Made by a program: the position numbers and the translations under genes. Below the pieces are notes generated by a model that had not been told where the DNA came from, made no database searches, and saw only the letters and a program-made list of their open reading frames with translations. From Clostridia bacterium (GTDB lineage: Bacteria > Bacillota > Clostridia > Oscillospirales > CAG-272), in assembly GCA_017504625.1 (NCBI GenBank), contig JAFVQU010000008.1, forward strand, positions 1 through 64,000: a stretch of 64,000 nt of DNA. Reading direction: 5' to 3'. This document shows positions 45,802 to 55,483 of the stretch, one piece after another. Numbering within the stretch: the stretch's first letter is position 1; every line of letters begins with the position of its first letter.

Positions 45802-47865
45802 ATGAAGAAAAAATCCAAGCACCTGCTTTTGTACCTCGTACTTATAGCAGCAGTTATCGCAATCTGCGTTATGCTCTTCCGCCAGTCAAACGAGGACATT
45901 AAATACTCAAACGTCGTATCCGCCTTCAAGGCAGGCGAGGTTGAGAGCTTTGAGGTCGACAAGAATAACACCCTTCATCTTGTTCTTAAGGACGGATCTG
46001 CTACCGCAGAAAAATTCGGAGTGAAAAACGGCGACGGCAAATATACCGTTGAATACCGTCTGGCAAGCCTCAGCATATTCCACGCAGATCTCGGCGACGA
46101 TATTGAGTCACAGATCGAGGCGGGAACTCTTGAGGGAGAATACGTCGCGCCTACCCAGTATTCGGCGTGGGTTTCGTTCCTTCCCACGATACTGATAGTT
46201 GTTGCGCTCATCGTCATCTACGTTATCATGATGCGTCAGATGTCCGGTGGTGGAGGCGGCATCGGCAAGATGAACAGCTTTGGTAAATCCACGGCTAAAA
46301 TGGCAACACCCTCTGACAAGGACAAGGTCACCTTCCGCGACGTTGCGGGTGCTGACGAGGAAAAGGAAGAGCTCGTTGAGATCGTTGAATTCCTCAAAGC
46401 TCCCGAGAAATTCCAGAAGCTTGGCGCAAAGATACCTCACGGCGTACTCCTTATGGGCCCTCCCGGTACCGGTAAGACCTTGCTCGCAAAGGCGGTTGCG
46501 GGAGAAGCGGGCGTTCCATTCTTCTCTATCTCGGGCTCCGATTTCGTTGAAATGTACGTCGGTGTCGGCGCTTCGCGTGTGCGCGACCTCTTCGACACCG
46601 CAAGAAAAGCGCCTGCGGCAATTATCTTCATAGACGAGATCGACGCTGTCGGCCGTCACAGAGGCGCAGGTCTTGGCGGCGGTCACGATGAAAGAGAGCA
46701 GACGCTCAACCAGCTTCTCGTTGAAATGGACGGCTTTGGCTCGCACGAGGGTATTATCGTTATCGCGGCAACTAACCGCCCCGATATACTTGACCCCGCG
46801 CTTCTCCGTCCCGGCCGTTTTGACAGACAGATAACCGTAAACTATCCCGATATAAACGGACGAATTGAAATCCTCAAAGTCCACGCTCGAAAGAAGCCTC
46901 TTGAGCCCTCGGTAGATTTCAAGGAAATCGCAAGAATGACCGTCGGCTTTACGGGCGCAGATCTTGCAAACCTTCTTAACGAGGCGGCGCTTCTTGCTAC
47001 TAGAAGAGATAAGTCGCTTATCGGCATGGACGATATCGCCGACGCGTTCATCAGAGTAATAGCAGGCCCTAAGAAGAAGGCAAGAGCTATGAAGGACGAG
47101 GAAAAGAAGAAGACCGCGTACCACGAGGCAGGACATGCCGTTGTGGCTCACAGACTTGATCTCGACCCCGTTCAGCAGATCTCCATCATTCCCTCCGGTC
47201 GCGCTCTCGGCTACACTCTCAATCCTCCCACCGAGGACAAATACAGCGAATATAAGAGCGAGCTTCAGAAGGAAATTTCAATGCTTCTCGGTGGTCGTGC
47301 CGCTGAGGAGATCATCTACGGCGACGTAACCGGTGGCGCATCCAACGATATCGAACGCGCGACCAAGATTGCAAAGAAGATGATAACAAGACTTGGTATG
47401 TCCGACGTGCTCGGTCCCCGTTGCTTCGGCACAAATCAGGGCGAGGTATTCCTTGGCCGTGACTTCTCCTCCTCTCAGGATTACTCCGAGGAGATCGCCG
47501 CTAAGATCGACAACGAGATTCACGAGATAATCTCGGCGGCATACCAGAAGGCAAAGGACATTATCACAGAAGACATCGCAAAGATGCACTTTATAGCCGA
47601 CTTCCTTATGAAGCACGAGGTTATGGACGGCGATCAGTTCAAGGCAATAATGGAAAGCGACGAGCCCACCATGGAAGCAATTGAGGCTATCACCGAGGAA
47701 AAGCGCAGGGCAAGCGAGCGTGCAAACGCCGAGCGCGCGCAAAAGCTCGCCGAGGAAGCCGAAGCGGCTCGCGAGGCAGAGGAAGAGGCAAGAGCCAAGG
47801 CGCAAGCTGAGGCAAGCAATGAAAGCCATACCGACTCTGACAACACAGATACCCCCGCACAGTAA
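45802..47865 (+). CDS. ftsH: ATP-dependent zinc metalloprotease FtsH
   Basis: 687 residues. Transmembrane segments at about 8-25 and 130-150 flank an extracytoplasmic domain. The AAA domain has Walker [18 protein letters not shown], Walker [18 protein letters not shown] and the second region of homology [20 protein letters not shown]. The protease domain has [10 protein letters not shown]. The C-terminal tail (after residue 640) is a long Glu/Ala/Lys-rich extension. It degrades misfolded membrane proteins and regulators. GGAGG lies upstream of the ATG. It ends at a strong bidirectional terminator. Confidence 0.98.
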   Translation: MKKKSKHLLLYLVLIAAVIAICVMLFRQSNEDIKYSNVVSAFKAGEVESFEVDKNNTLHLVLKDGSATAEKFGVKNGDGKYTVEYRLASLSIFHADLGDDIESQIEAGTLEGEYVAPTQYSAWVSFLPTILIVVALIVIYVIMMRQMSGGGGGIGKMNSFGKSTAKMATPSDKDKVTFRDVAGADEEKEELVEIVEFLKAPEKFQKLGAKIPHGVLLMGPPGTGKTLLAKAVAGEAGVPFFSISGSDFVEMYVGVGASRVRDLFDTARKAPAAIIFIDEIDAVGRHRGAGLGGGHDEREQTLNQLLVEMDGFGSHEGIIVIAATNRPDILDPALLRPGRFDRQITVNYPDINGRIEILKVHARKKPLEPSVDFKEIARMTVGFTGADLANLLNEAALLATRRDKSLIGMDDIADAFIRVIAGPKKKARAMKDEEKKKTAYHEAGHAVVAHRLDLDPVQQISIIPSGRALGYTLNPPTEDKYSEYKSELQKEISMLLGGRAAEEIIYGDVTGGASNDIERATKIAKKMITRLGMSDVLGPRCFGTNQGEVFLGRDFSSSQDYSEEIAAKIDNEIHEIISAAYQKAKDIITEDIAKMHFIADFLMKHEVMDGDQFKAIMESDEPTMEAIEAITEEKRRASERANAERAQKLAEEAEAAREAEEEARAKAQAEASNESHTDSDNTDTPAQ

Positions 47866-47870
47866 TACAA

Positions 47871-47904
47871 AAACAAACGGTGAGCGAAAGCTCACCGTTT
47901 GTTT
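47871..47904. terminator. Bidirectional terminator between ftsH and the VanY-like gene
   Basis: AAACAAACGGTGAGC and GCTCACCGTTTGTTT form a 15-bp stem with a GAAA tetraloop. T runs lie on both sides. Confidence 0.92.
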
Positions 47905-48744
47905 TTATTTGCCAAGGTATTCCTCAAGCGTGATACCCTGCATATAAATATCCGTAGCGGCATCAATTCCGACGAATCTGTAATGCCACGATTCGTAAGA
48001 ATAGCCGGTGATATCGGTCTTGTTTTCGGGATAACGGAGGATAAAACCAAACTTATGCGCGTTATCCTTGAGCCATTCAAACTCATCAGTTTCGGCAAAG
48101 CCCTTATCGTAGGGATTGTTTTGCGTTTCGCTTCCGTAGTTCCAAAGTCCCGACATTTCACTTGTTATAAGGTCAACGCAAAGCCCCGTCTGATGCTCGC
48201 TCGTGCCGGGATATGCCGAGTAGGTAAGCACCTGTTTCTTTATTTGCTCGTCTGACCAATCGGGATGCGCCGCCTTTTCCTGCTCAAAATATCTGTTGTA
48301 GAGTGTGGTCTGATAATCGTAGCTCCTATATGCGCTGGTAATAGATATATCAAATCCAAGCGCTCTCATCTCGCGGATAAGCGCCTCGGCGGCAAATGCC
48401 GCATTGCCCGAAAGCAGATATGTCCTGTCGTCAACGCAGTATTTTCTCGCTACCTCGACAAGCTCGTCGGGCAAAAAGTCCGCGCCTATGTTATATGATT
48501 TGTTTGCAAGGGTAAGATAATATCCGTCCGTCGTGTTGAGCGCGTCTGCAACTGCGGAAATGTCGGTCTTATACGTGTAGTCCGCGCTGGTTGCTATGCT
48601 TCCGTCACCGTTGTGTGTATTGCCCTTTTTGTCATCAGGTTCATCTTTATCACAAGCAGCAAGACAAAGCGCGAGAGTGACCGAAACAACGAAAAGCAAT
48701 ATTGTAAATATCGCCGTCTTTTTCGGCGTGAGCTTAAATTTCAT
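47905..48744 (-). CDS. D-alanyl-D-alanine carboxypeptidase lipoprotein (VanY-like, M15B)
   Basis: 279 residues. The signal peptide ends LALCLAACDKDEPDD, so it is a lipoprotein. The M15B zinc site is visible: ITSAYRSYDYQTTLYNRYF, PGTSEHQTGLCVDL (His and Asp ligands) and SYESWHYRFVG (His ligand and catalytic Glu-type region). It trims the terminal D-Ala from peptidoglycan stem peptides. It starts two bases after the mnmM stop, so the two genes and the DUF6062-like gene form an operon. Vancomycin resistance is not implied, since vanHAX genes are absent. Confidence 0.93.
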   Translation of the reverse strand: MKFKLTPKKTAIFTILLFVVSVTLALCLAACDKDEPDDKKGNTHNGDGSIATSADYTYKTDISAVADALNTTDGYYLTLANKSYNIGADFLPDELVEVARKYCVDDRTYLLSGNAAFAAEALIREMRALGFDISITSAYRSYDYQTTLYNRYFEQEKAAHPDWSDEQIKKQVLTYSAYPGTSEHQTGLCVDLITSEMSGLWNYGSETQNNPYDKGFAETDEFEWLKDNAHKFGFILRYPENKTDITGYSYESWHYRFVGIDAATDIYMQGITLEEYLGK

Positions 48745-48746
48745 AA

Positions 48747-49310
48747 TTAACCTTTCTTCGCCTTGGTTTCTATCATAAAGAAATAAGGCGAGCTTTCGGA
48801 GTTTACTATCTTTACCTTAGTCGCGCAGACCTTGAAGCGACTGATACCCGAAAGCAGCTCCTCTATCATTTTTCCCTCAGCATCTCCCTCGGGGTGACCG
48901 GGATAGACTGCGATGTTGAGTATCGCGTCGTCACCGAGAAGCTCTATTGCAGCTTCGATTGCGGGAATCGTGGTTTCTCTCATCGTGGTTATGGTCTTAT
49001 CGCCACCGGGAAGCCAACCGAGATTGAACATTCCCGCCTTGATAGGCCCCTCAACGTACTTTTTGACGTTGTGATGCGAATCGCAGATAAGCGTGTAGTT
49101 CTTCGGGCAATTGACCTCCTCAAGTCTTTTTGCCGTCGAATCGACCGCCTCCTGTTGAATATCAAAGGCGTAGACGTGACCGCTCTCGCCAACCGTTCTT
49201 GCAAGGAACTCGGTATCATATCCGTTACCCATAGTAAAATCTACGGCAACGTCGCCCTCCTTAAGATGCGTAAGTATAAACTGCTTATGCAGATCAAGCA
49301 AATCTATCAT
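48747..49310 (-). CDS. mnmM: tRNA mnm5s2U biosynthesis methyltransferase MnmM (YtqB family)
   Basis: 187 residues. Class I SAM fold: AVDFTMGNGYDTEFLARTVG (motif I) and VYAFDIQQEAVDST (motif II). The family signature is FNLGWLPGGDK near residue 105, with AVYPGHPEGDAEG following. YtqB of Bacillus has been shown to methylate nm5s2U34 in tRNA, replacing the MnmC function. It is 14 bases after the cysteine-rich gene. Confidence 0.88.
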   Translation of the reverse strand: MIDLLDLHKQFILTHLKEGDVAVDFTMGNGYDTEFLARTVGESGHVYAFDIQQEAVDSTAKRLEEVNCPKNYTLICDSHHNVKKYVEGPIKAGMFNLGWLPGGDKTITTMRETTIPAIEAAIELLGDDAILNIAVYPGHPEGDAEGKMIEELLSGISRFKVCATKVKIVNSESSPYFFMIETKAKKG

Positions 49311-49324
49311 TTTATTTTCGTCCT

Positions 49325-50032
49325 TTATTTCCCTTGTTTATGTATGTCCGAGCGCAAAAATTTCATCGAGCGCTCAACCGAGTCCTTGGAATTATACCAT
49401 GGCTCGTCGTTATATCTGTAATCAAATTTCTTACAGAACCAGCTCACGTCCTCATTGAGCTCCTCGATGTAAGCGTTCTGTATCTCCTCGCACTGCGAAA
49501 CGAAGCTCTTGAGATCACGTTTAGGCAATCTCGACTGCGCGTAGCTGAGCATTCTCTTGTAATGGGGCAGGCAGAAATAGGGCTGAGATCTGAGCTTGGG
49601 TACAAAATTTTCGTCGCTCTGCCAAAGCAATACCGCAGTCTCTATCATATGCTCGAAATTGAACTCTATCCTCTCGCAAACGTAGCAGGTCTTCTCAAGC
49701 TCGCCGATCCTCTTTATCGGCTTATTTCCCGTACCGCCGCCAAGTCCCGAATCACGAAGCTCCTTTTTCAGCTCGTCAAGGTGGCTTTCAAGCGTAAGCG
49801 CCATTCCAAGTCTGTTCTTACGCACGAACATCATATCGTAATGAGTGCGGCAAAATCCCTTCTTATTGGTCTTAATTCTTACGTCGGGCTCCATCATAGA
49901 CGCGCCGAGAATAAGGTCAAGCTCGTCGCCCTCAAGCTTATTGTAAAGCGTGCAGAACGCACAGCCGCAGGCCTTGTCCGCCGCCGATTTTTCAAACGCC
50001 TCGTTTACAGGTATTGTATAGATCTGTTCCAC
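49325..50032 (-). CDS. Cysteine-rich protein of unknown function (DUF6062-like)
   Basis: 235 residues, no signal peptide. It begins MEQIYTIPVNEAFEKSAADK. Four cysteine/histidine groups are spaced along it: CGCAFC near residue 22, GFCRTHYD near 60, CYVCERI near 115 and FCLPHYKRML near 155. The pairs resemble metal-binding CXXC + CXXH sites repeated twice. I recall this pattern as DUF6062 in Clostridia, but no activity is known. It is the first gene of the operon with mnmM and the VanY-like gene, divergent from ogg. Confidence 0.7.
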   Translation of the reverse strand: MEQIYTIPVNEAFEKSAADKACGCAFCTLYNKLEGDELDLILGASMMEPDVRIKTNKKGFCRTHYDMMFVRKNRLGMALTLESHLDELKKELRDSGLGGGTGNKPIKRIGELEKTCYVCERIEFNFEHMIETAVLLWQSDENFVPKLRSQPYFCLPHYKRMLSYAQSRLPKRDLKSFVSQCEEIQNAYIEELNEDVSWFCKKFDYRYNDEPWYNSKDSVERSMKFLRSDIHKQGK

Positions 50033-50064
50033 AAAAATTACCTCGTATATTATTGTTTTTTCTC

Positions 50065-50093
50065 TTGAAAAAGAACCTATTTACTGATATAAT
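50065..50093 (+). promoter_or_regulatory. Promoter of the ogg operon
   Basis: TTGAAA (50065-50070), 17-base spacer ending in TGA, TATAAT (50088-50093). Confidence 0.75.
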
Positions 50094-50167
50094 ATAATTT
50101 AGTATTATAATTTTAACATATTTCACTCCTCTTTTCAAGAGGATTTTGATAACACGGAGCATTTTTT

Positions 50168-51103
50168 ATGGTTTACTTGAAAGAGAGAGCAACTGAATAT
50201 CGCGAGGGCGCGCTTTCCGTCGTAAAAATAGAAAACGCGACTCTTTTCGACGTTGAAAAGGTATTTGACTGCGGTCAGAGCTTCCGCTTTGACAGGGTTG
50301 AACACTCCGCTCACGAAAAGGAATTTTCAGGCGCGGCAATGGGAAGATACATTTCGGTAGCTCAGGACGGCGATACCGTCTACATATACAACTCAACGCT
50401 TGAGGACTATGAAAGCATATGGTGTCGCTATCTCGCGCTTGATCGCGATTATGAGGCAATAAATGACGAGATCTTATCACTCTCTGATAACCACGCGCTT
50501 ATCGACGCGGTGAGCTGCTCGTCGGGAATAAGAATACTCAAACAGGACGAGTGGGAGGCTATATGTTCCTTTATAATCTCGCAAAACAACAATATTCCCA
50601 GAATTAAAAAGCTCGTCGCGGCACTGTCGGAAAAATGCGGCGAAAGAATCGACGTTTCGGCTATGGCAGGACATATAAGCGAGCTTCATCTTGAAAACAC
50701 GGGCAATCTTTATTCATTCCCCACTCCCCAAGCCGTCATGGCTCTCGGCATCGACGGACTTGCCGCGCTTAAAACCGGCTTCCGCGCAAAATACATATTC
50801 GACGCGGCAGAAAGGCTTTGCACGGGTAAGCTTGATCTTGAAGGTGTCAAATTCTGCAACGATACTCAAGATGCGATAGATATGCTCTGCTCTGTTAAGG
50901 GCATAGGGCTTAAGGTCGCAAGCTGCGCTCTGCTTTTCGGCTTTGCGCGACTTGACGCGTTCCCCATCGACGTCTGGATCAAAAAAGTAATGGCAAAATA
51001 CTTCAGCGCAGACTTTGACCACACAACGCTCGGTCAGTACGCGGGAATTGCCCAGCAGTATCTTTTCTATTACGAAAGATACCTCAAATCAAAGGAAGAA
51101 TAA
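50168..51103 (+). CDS. ogg: 8-oxoguanine DNA glycosylase (OGG1-like)
   Basis: 311 residues. The N-terminal OGG domain has VFDCGQSFRFDR. The helix-hairpin-helix is MLCSVKGIGLKVASCALLFG, followed by ARLDAFPIDVWIKKVM. Lysine in GLKVASC and aspartate in PIDVW match the catalytic pair of bifunctional OGG enzymes. It excises 8-oxoguanine and can nick the DNA. GGAG precedes the ATG by eight bases. The next gene follows after 15 bases. Confidence 0.93.
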   Translation: MVYLKERATEYREGALSVVKIENATLFDVEKVFDCGQSFRFDRVEHSAHEKEFSGAAMGRYISVAQDGDTVYIYNSTLEDYESIWCRYLALDRDYEAINDEILSLSDNHALIDAVSCSSGIRILKQDEWEAICSFIISQNNNIPRIKKLVAALSEKCGERIDVSAMAGHISELHLENTGNLYSFPTPQAVMALGIDGLAALKTGFRAKYIFDAAERLCTGKLDLEGVKFCNDTQDAIDMLCSVKGIGLKVASCALLFGFARLDAFPIDVWIKKVMAKYFSADFDHTTLGQYAGIAQQYLFYYERYLKSKEE

Positions 51104-51118
51104 GCAAGGAGAGACCTT

Positions 51119-51616
51119 ATGACTGTTGAAGAAAAGGTCAGATACATAACCCAAAGATATCCCGATTTTGCCAAGAAAACGATTCGCGACGAGGACTCAC
51201 GCGGCAACGTTTTTTACGACATGATAATTGAAAACGAGAAAAATCCATCAATGCCGCTGACTCTTTCGGTAAGTGACGAGGGCTGCACCATTTCGGTCGG
51301 CATTATAGGAAACATCACGGGTGGCAAGCCTATCTCTCACGAGGCGGCTCTCTCTGCCGTAGATGACGTTATTTCAGGCAAGATCCTCTTTGTTACGGGA
51401 TATAGAGGCAAAGACACCTACGGGGTGGATACGCCCTTTATGACGCAAATTTTCGCCCTTACGGGACGTGAGGACGACATGACCGAGGAATATGAGAGCT
51501 TTAAAAACACACTTTCAAAGCCACTCTCAAAATTCGGGCGACTGTTTACCTCTATCAAGGGGAAATTCATTATAACCGACTACTTTGGCAACGTCAGACT
51601 TGAAATAACGAGATAA
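51119..51616 (+). CDS. Unknown 165-residue cytoplasmic protein
   Basis: I do not recognise this family. No signal peptide, membrane span or cysteine pair is present. The N-terminus (TVEEKVRYITQRYPDFAKKT) looks helical and amphipathic; the middle is beta-rich (LTLSVSDEGCTISVGIIGNI, then ILFVTGYRGKDTYGVD) and the end is a strand-rich FIITDYFGNVRLEI. A good ribosome binding site (AAGGAGAG) precedes the ATG. It lies in an operon with ogg and a MATE transporter, and its codon use is like theirs. It is a real gene, but its role is open. Confidence 0.8.
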   Translation: MTVEEKVRYITQRYPDFAKKTIRDEDSRGNVFYDMIIENEKNPSMPLTLSVSDEGCTISVGIIGNITGGKPISHEAALSAVDDVISGKILFVTGYRGKDTYGVDTPFMTQIFALTGREDDMTEEYESFKNTLSKPLSKFGRLFTSIKGKFIITDYFGNVRLEITR

Positions 51617-51632
51617 AGCAAGGAACGCAGAA

Positions 51633-53033
51633 ATGAACGCACAGCAACCAAAACCAAAATCATACCGTAACACGCGCGATATGACGACGGGCAATATATC
51701 ATCACAAATGATAGCCTTTGCTCTACCGATATTTTTAAGCCAGGTATTCCAACAATTATATAACACCGCCGACGCATTTATCGTCGGAAAATTTCTCGGC
51801 ACCGAGGCGCTCGGCGCGGTAACCTCGTCGGGTACGCTGATATTTCTTCTGACCAGCTTCTTTATAGGAACGACTATGGGAGCAGGCATCGTTATCTCGC
51901 GATATTTCGGTGAAGGAAACGCCGACAAGGTGTCGCGCGCGATACATACGAACATTGCATTCGGCCTTGCCTGCGGAGTTGTTCTCACCGTCGTCGGAGT
52001 TATATTCACACCAACCTTCCTGCGTTGGATGAACACCGACGAGGTAATACTCCCCTTTGCGGTAGAATATTTCAGATATTACTTCCTTGGCGGTCTTGCG
52101 CTCGTTATGTATAATATATGCCGCAGTATAATGAACGCGCTTGGCGACAGCAAGCGCCCGCTTTATTATCTCATTTTTTCGTCCGTGCTCAACATCGTTC
52201 TCGACGTTTTGTTCGTCGGTGTTATAGGATGGGGCGTATGGTCTGCCGCTCTTGCGACGGTTATCTCGCAGATGGCAAGCGTTGTGCTTTGTCTGATATA
52301 TCTTTGCAAAAAGGGCAATATTTTCACGGTCGAATTCAAAAAAATACGTTTTCACCTTGATATGCTCGGCGAGATAATCAAATACGGCTTGCCCTCGGGC
52401 GTGCAAAACTCGGTCATAGCTCTGGCAAACGTTGTGGTACAGTCGCAGATAAATTCGTTCGGATATTTCGCAACCACAGCATACGGCGTTCACGCTAAGG
52501 TCGAGGGCTTCGGATTCTTGCCGATAACCAGCTTCAATATGGCGACCACGACCTTTATAAGCCAGAATCTCGGCGCAAAGCAGTACGGCCGCGCGAAAAA
52601 AGGCGCGAAATTCGGAATTCTTGCGGCAGTTATCGCCGCCGAGGTGGTAGGTATCCTTACCTATATATTCGCGCCTCACCTTATAGGCTTTTTCGATAAA
52701 ACACCCGAGGTCATCGCTCTCGGAGTTCAGCAATCGAGAACAGTAACGCTTTTCTACTGCTTGCTTGCTCTCTCGCACGCTATCGCGGCAGTCTGCCGAG
52801 GCGCAGGAAAGGCATTTGTTCCCATGTTCGTAATGCTCTCTGTCTGGTGCGGAATCCGCGTTGCCTACATTGCCCTTGTTATGCATTTTATCGGTCAGAT
52901 CGAATTCATTTACTGGGCGTATCCTATCACCTGGGCAATAAGCTCGGTGATCTATCTGCTCTATTACTTCTGCTCCGACTGGGTACACGGATTTGAGCAT
53001 AAATCACTGCGCGCGATCAAAAAGGTCGCGTAA
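51633..53033 (+). CDS. MATE family efflux transporter
   Basis: 466 residues with 12 hydrophobic segments in two homologous halves. The N-terminal half starts GNISSQMIAFALPIFLSQVF followed by QQLYNTADAFIVGKFLG, the standard MATE motif; the second half has YGLPSGVQNSVIALANVVVQ. MATE proteins export cationic drugs or metabolites using Na+ or H+ gradients. AAGGAAC lies upstream of the ATG. It ends the ogg operon at a strong terminator. Substrate unknown. Confidence 0.95.
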   Translation: MNAQQPKPKSYRNTRDMTTGNISSQMIAFALPIFLSQVFQQLYNTADAFIVGKFLGTEALGAVTSSGTLIFLLTSFFIGTTMGAGIVISRYFGEGNADKVSRAIHTNIAFGLACGVVLTVVGVIFTPTFLRWMNTDEVILPFAVEYFRYYFLGGLALVMYNICRSIMNALGDSKRPLYYLIFSSVLNIVLDVLFVGVIGWGVWSAALATVISQMASVVLCLIYLCKKGNIFTVEFKKIRFHLDMLGEIIKYGLPSGVQNSVIALANVVVQSQINSFGYFATTAYGVHAKVEGFGFLPITSFNMATTTFISQNLGAKQYGRAKKGAKFGILAAVIAAEVVGILTYIFAPHLIGFFDKTPEVIALGVQQSRTVTLFYCLLALSHAIAAVCRGAGKAFVPMFVMLSVWCGIRVAYIALVMHFIGQIEFIYWAYPITWAISSVIYLLYYFCSDWVHGFEHKSLRAIKKVA

Positions 53034-53040
53034 AACTAAA

Positions 53041-53069
53041 AAAATAACGGCTCATCGAGCCGTTATTTT
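53041..53069. terminator. Bidirectional terminator between MATE and branching enzyme genes
   Basis: AAAATAACGGCTC and GAGCCGTTATTTT pair perfectly around ATC, with T-rich flanks on both strands. Confidence 0.9.
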
Positions 53070-53073
53070 CTTT

Positions 53074-55056
53074 TTATTTAACCTTTGTTAAGCACATAGC
53101 CGTTCTTGCGGGAAGATATATCGGGAACTCGTATCCGCCCTTGCACTTTTTAGCCTCGTAGATATACTCGGTCGATATTCTGTCGTAGCCTCCGAATTTT
53201 GATTCGTCGCTCGACAAGGTCACGCGGTAATTGCCCTTCGGCACCTTGATCTTATAATCAACGTACGCATTATGGGGGCTGAAGTTAAACGCAAACACAA
53301 CTCCGCCGCGCTCGTATACCATTACCTGATTGTTTTCGTCTATCTGCAATACCTTGGGAGCCTTTTTGAATATCTTATTCTGCTTTGCAAACTCAACCAT
53401 ATCGCGATCAAAATCGAGCAAATAGCTATATTTGAGGGTTTTATCATCCGCAAGATGCCACTGGCGACGGCAGTAGAAATAGCTCCAACCGTTGCCCTCG
53501 CGCGGAAAATCTATCCACTCGGGGTGGCCGAATTCGTTACCCATAAAGTTGAGGTAACCCTCACCGCCGAGAGAGAGCGTTACAAGTCTTATCATCTTAT
53601 GAAGCGCGATTCCGCGCTCGATAACGTAATCGTTCTCGCCCTCCTTTGACATACCCGTATACATGTGACTGTCGCAAAGGCGGAACATTATAGTTTTATC
53701 TCCAACAAGAGCCTGATCGTGCGACTCTGCATAGCCTATATATTTTTCCTTGGGACGACGGCTGGCAAGCTCGCTCCAGATATGCCACATATTCCAGAAT
53801 TCATCCCTCTGTTCCTTTATGAGCTTGATCCAGAGATCAGGCGCGCCCATGGCAAGTCGGTAGTCAAAGCCGATACCGCCGTCCTCAATGGGCAAGCACA
53901 TACCGGGCATTGCCGACATATCCTCCGCAATCGTGATAGCATTGGGGTTGACCTCACGGATAAGCTTATTGGCAAGCTGAAGATAGGTGATCGCCTCGGT
54001 GTCGGTATTGAGCGAGAAGTATTTTGAATACTCGGTAAACGCCGTACCAAGACCGTGATCGTGATATATCATTGAGGTCACGCCGTCAAAGCGGAAGCCG
54101 TCAAAGTGATATTCCTCAAGCCAGAATTTAAGGTTTGAGAGCAGGAAATGAATGACCTCGGGCTTATCGTAATTGAAGAGCTTAGTTCCCCATGCGGGAT
54201 GCTCTCCGCGTCCTCCCTCGTGGAAGAACTGATAGGTCGTGCCGTCAAACTCATTTATTCCCTCTGCGGTATTTCTTACCGCATGCGAATGAACAACGTC
54301 AAGAAGCACGGCAATTCCCATCTTGTGAGCCGTATCAATGAGATATTTCAGATCGTTGGGGGTTCCAAACTTTGAGGACGCCGAGAAGAAGGACGACACC
54401 TGATAGCCAAACGAGCCGTAATAAGGATGCTCCATTATAGCCATTATCTGTATCGTGTTGTATCCGAGGTCGGCAACGCGAGGGAGAATAAAGTCAGCAA
54501 ACTCACGGTAAGTTCCAAGCCCCTCCTTCTCCTGCGCCATACCGATATGGCACTCGTAAATGAAAAGCTCCTTTTTAGGCTTGAACTTCTTTACCTCCCA
54601 CTCGTATTCGGGCTCGTCAACAACGACACCACACCACGAATAGTCGTTCTTATCTTGCTCAACTCGCTTGATATAAAGAGGAATCCTCTGCAAAAATTTG
54701 CCGTTGCTTTTTACTATAGTCTGCACGTGACAGCCGTTGTAAAGAAAATCGCGTCCTTGCATCTTTACTTCAAATATACCGTTGCCGAGAGCTTCCATGG
54801 GAAGATCAAACCATCTCCAGCCTACCATGTCGCCCGTCAACCAAAGCTCGTCCGCGGCAGGAGCCCATTCGCGATATACCCAACCGTCCTCGGTCTTATG
54901 GAAACCGAAATATTCGTGTCCGTTTGCAAAATCGCAAAGCTTTCCGCCGTCACCTACAAGAGAATTGAGTTTTTTCTCATAATTCTCCATGCGAAGCTCG
55001 ATATCAGCCTCAAAGGGCAGCAAATATTTATCATATTCAAAGATTTTGTAGCTCAT
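53074..55056 (-). CDS. glgB: 1,4-alpha-glucan branching enzyme, eukaryote-like GH13 type
   Basis: 660 residues. The N-terminal CBM48 domain (HEYFGFHKTEDGWVYREWAP) precedes the GH13 barrel. Catalytic regions are visible: VVHSHAVRN (region I), DGFRFDGVTSMIYHDHGLG (nucleophile Asp), ITIAEDMSAMPG (acid/base Glu), and YAESHDQALVGDKT (transition-state Asp). The layout resembles eukaryotic-type starch branching enzymes more than E. coli GlgB. It introduces alpha-1,6 branches into glycogen. It has a perfect promoter and no other glg gene nearby. Confidence 0.95.
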   Translation of the reverse strand: MSYKIFEYDKYLLPFEADIELRMENYEKKLNSLVGDGGKLCDFANGHEYFGFHKTEDGWVYREWAPAADELWLTGDMVGWRWFDLPMEALGNGIFEVKMQGRDFLYNGCHVQTIVKSNGKFLQRIPLYIKRVEQDKNDYSWCGVVVDEPEYEWEVKKFKPKKELFIYECHIGMAQEKEGLGTYREFADFILPRVADLGYNTIQIMAIMEHPYYGSFGYQVSSFFSASSKFGTPNDLKYLIDTAHKMGIAVLLDVVHSHAVRNTAEGINEFDGTTYQFFHEGGRGEHPAWGTKLFNYDKPEVIHFLLSNLKFWLEEYHFDGFRFDGVTSMIYHDHGLGTAFTEYSKYFSLNTDTEAITYLQLANKLIREVNPNAITIAEDMSAMPGMCLPIEDGGIGFDYRLAMGAPDLWIKLIKEQRDEFWNMWHIWSELASRRPKEKYIGYAESHDQALVGDKTIMFRLCDSHMYTGMSKEGENDYVIERGIALHKMIRLVTLSLGGEGYLNFMGNEFGHPEWIDFPREGNGWSYFYCRRQWHLADDKTLKYSYLLDFDRDMVEFAKQNKIFKKAPKVLQIDENNQVMVYERGGVVFAFNFSPHNAYVDYKIKVPKGNYRVTLSSDESKFGGYDRISTEYIYEAKKCKGGYEFPIYLPARTAMCLTKVK

Positions 55057-55084
55057 AGGCGCTCTCCTCTCGATTGATACTTTT

Positions 55085-55113
55085 ATTATACTATTTTCTC
55101 ACCTGTATGTCAA
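55085..55113 (-). promoter_or_regulatory. Sigma-A promoter of the branching enzyme gene
   Basis: Minus strand TTGACA (55108-55113), 17-base spacer, TATAAT (55085-55090), about 30 bases before the start codon. Confidence 0.88.
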
Positions 55114-55145
55114 GGAGAGTTTTGTCGCAATATGCGACTGCACTG

Positions 55146-55325
55146 TCAGATGGGCGTGTGCGCTCGGTTAGGCACTGGAGGATCGGGAATCTGGGGATTT
55201 GGCTCGGATTGCGGCGTATATATCTCAAATTCGTCGATCTTCTTATCCTCAACCGTGCTTCTCTTGTCTGCCTTCTTGAACTCCTTTTCCTTCGGTACTT
55301 TTAAATATTTTTTTGTTTCACTCAT
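55146..55325 (-). CDS. 59-residue Lys- and Pro-rich peptide of unknown function
   Basis: AAAAGGAGA lies about eight bases before ATG at 55325. The product begins MSETKKYLKVPKEKEFKKAD; the N-terminal half is highly basic and acidic, and the C-terminal half is proline-rich (NPQIPDPPVPNRAHTPI). No signal peptide, membrane span or cysteine is present. The start codon and ribosome binding site fall in an AT-rich stem-loop (55321-55360). Function unknown. The gene is supported by its ribosome binding site and by its position between a terminator and the glgB promoter, but a spurious frame is not excluded. Confidence 0.6.
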   Translation of the reverse strand: MSETKKYLKVPKEKEFKKADKRSTVEDKKIDEFEIYTPQSEPNPQIPDPPVPNRAHTPI

Positions 55326-55360
55326 AATAAAAATCTCCTTTTCTTTTTTATTATTATGAG
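55321..55360 (-). promoter_or_regulatory. Stem-loop covering the start of the 59-residue peptide gene
   Basis: CTCATAATAA and TTATTATGAG pair for at least ten bases. The AAAAGGAGA ribosome binding site is in the loop and the ATG is in one arm, so the structure could limit translation. Confidence 0.5.
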
Positions 55361-55361
55361 C

Positions 55362-55389
55362 AAAAAAAATGAGAGCATACCCTGCTCTC
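55362..55389 (-). terminator. Terminator of the aconitase X operon
   Basis: On the minus strand GAGAGCA and TGCTCTC pair around GGGTA, followed by A and eight T. It is a clean intrinsic terminator. Confidence 0.85.
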
Positions 55390-55424
55390 CTTTCTTTTTT
55401 GAGTTTTTGAAGGTATGAGGGGGC

Positions 55425-55473
55425 GTGGGGGAGAAAGGAAACTTTTTCCCAAAAAGTTTCCTTTCTCCCCCAC
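55425..55473. repeat. Long perfect palindrome downstream of aconitase X
   Basis: Two 23-base arms (beginning GTGGGGGAGAAAGG) pair perfectly around CCC. The flanking GGGGGCG resembles the element at 57371-57402, so both may belong to one dispersed family. Confidence 0.75.
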
Positions 55474-55483
55474 ATATTCCCCT

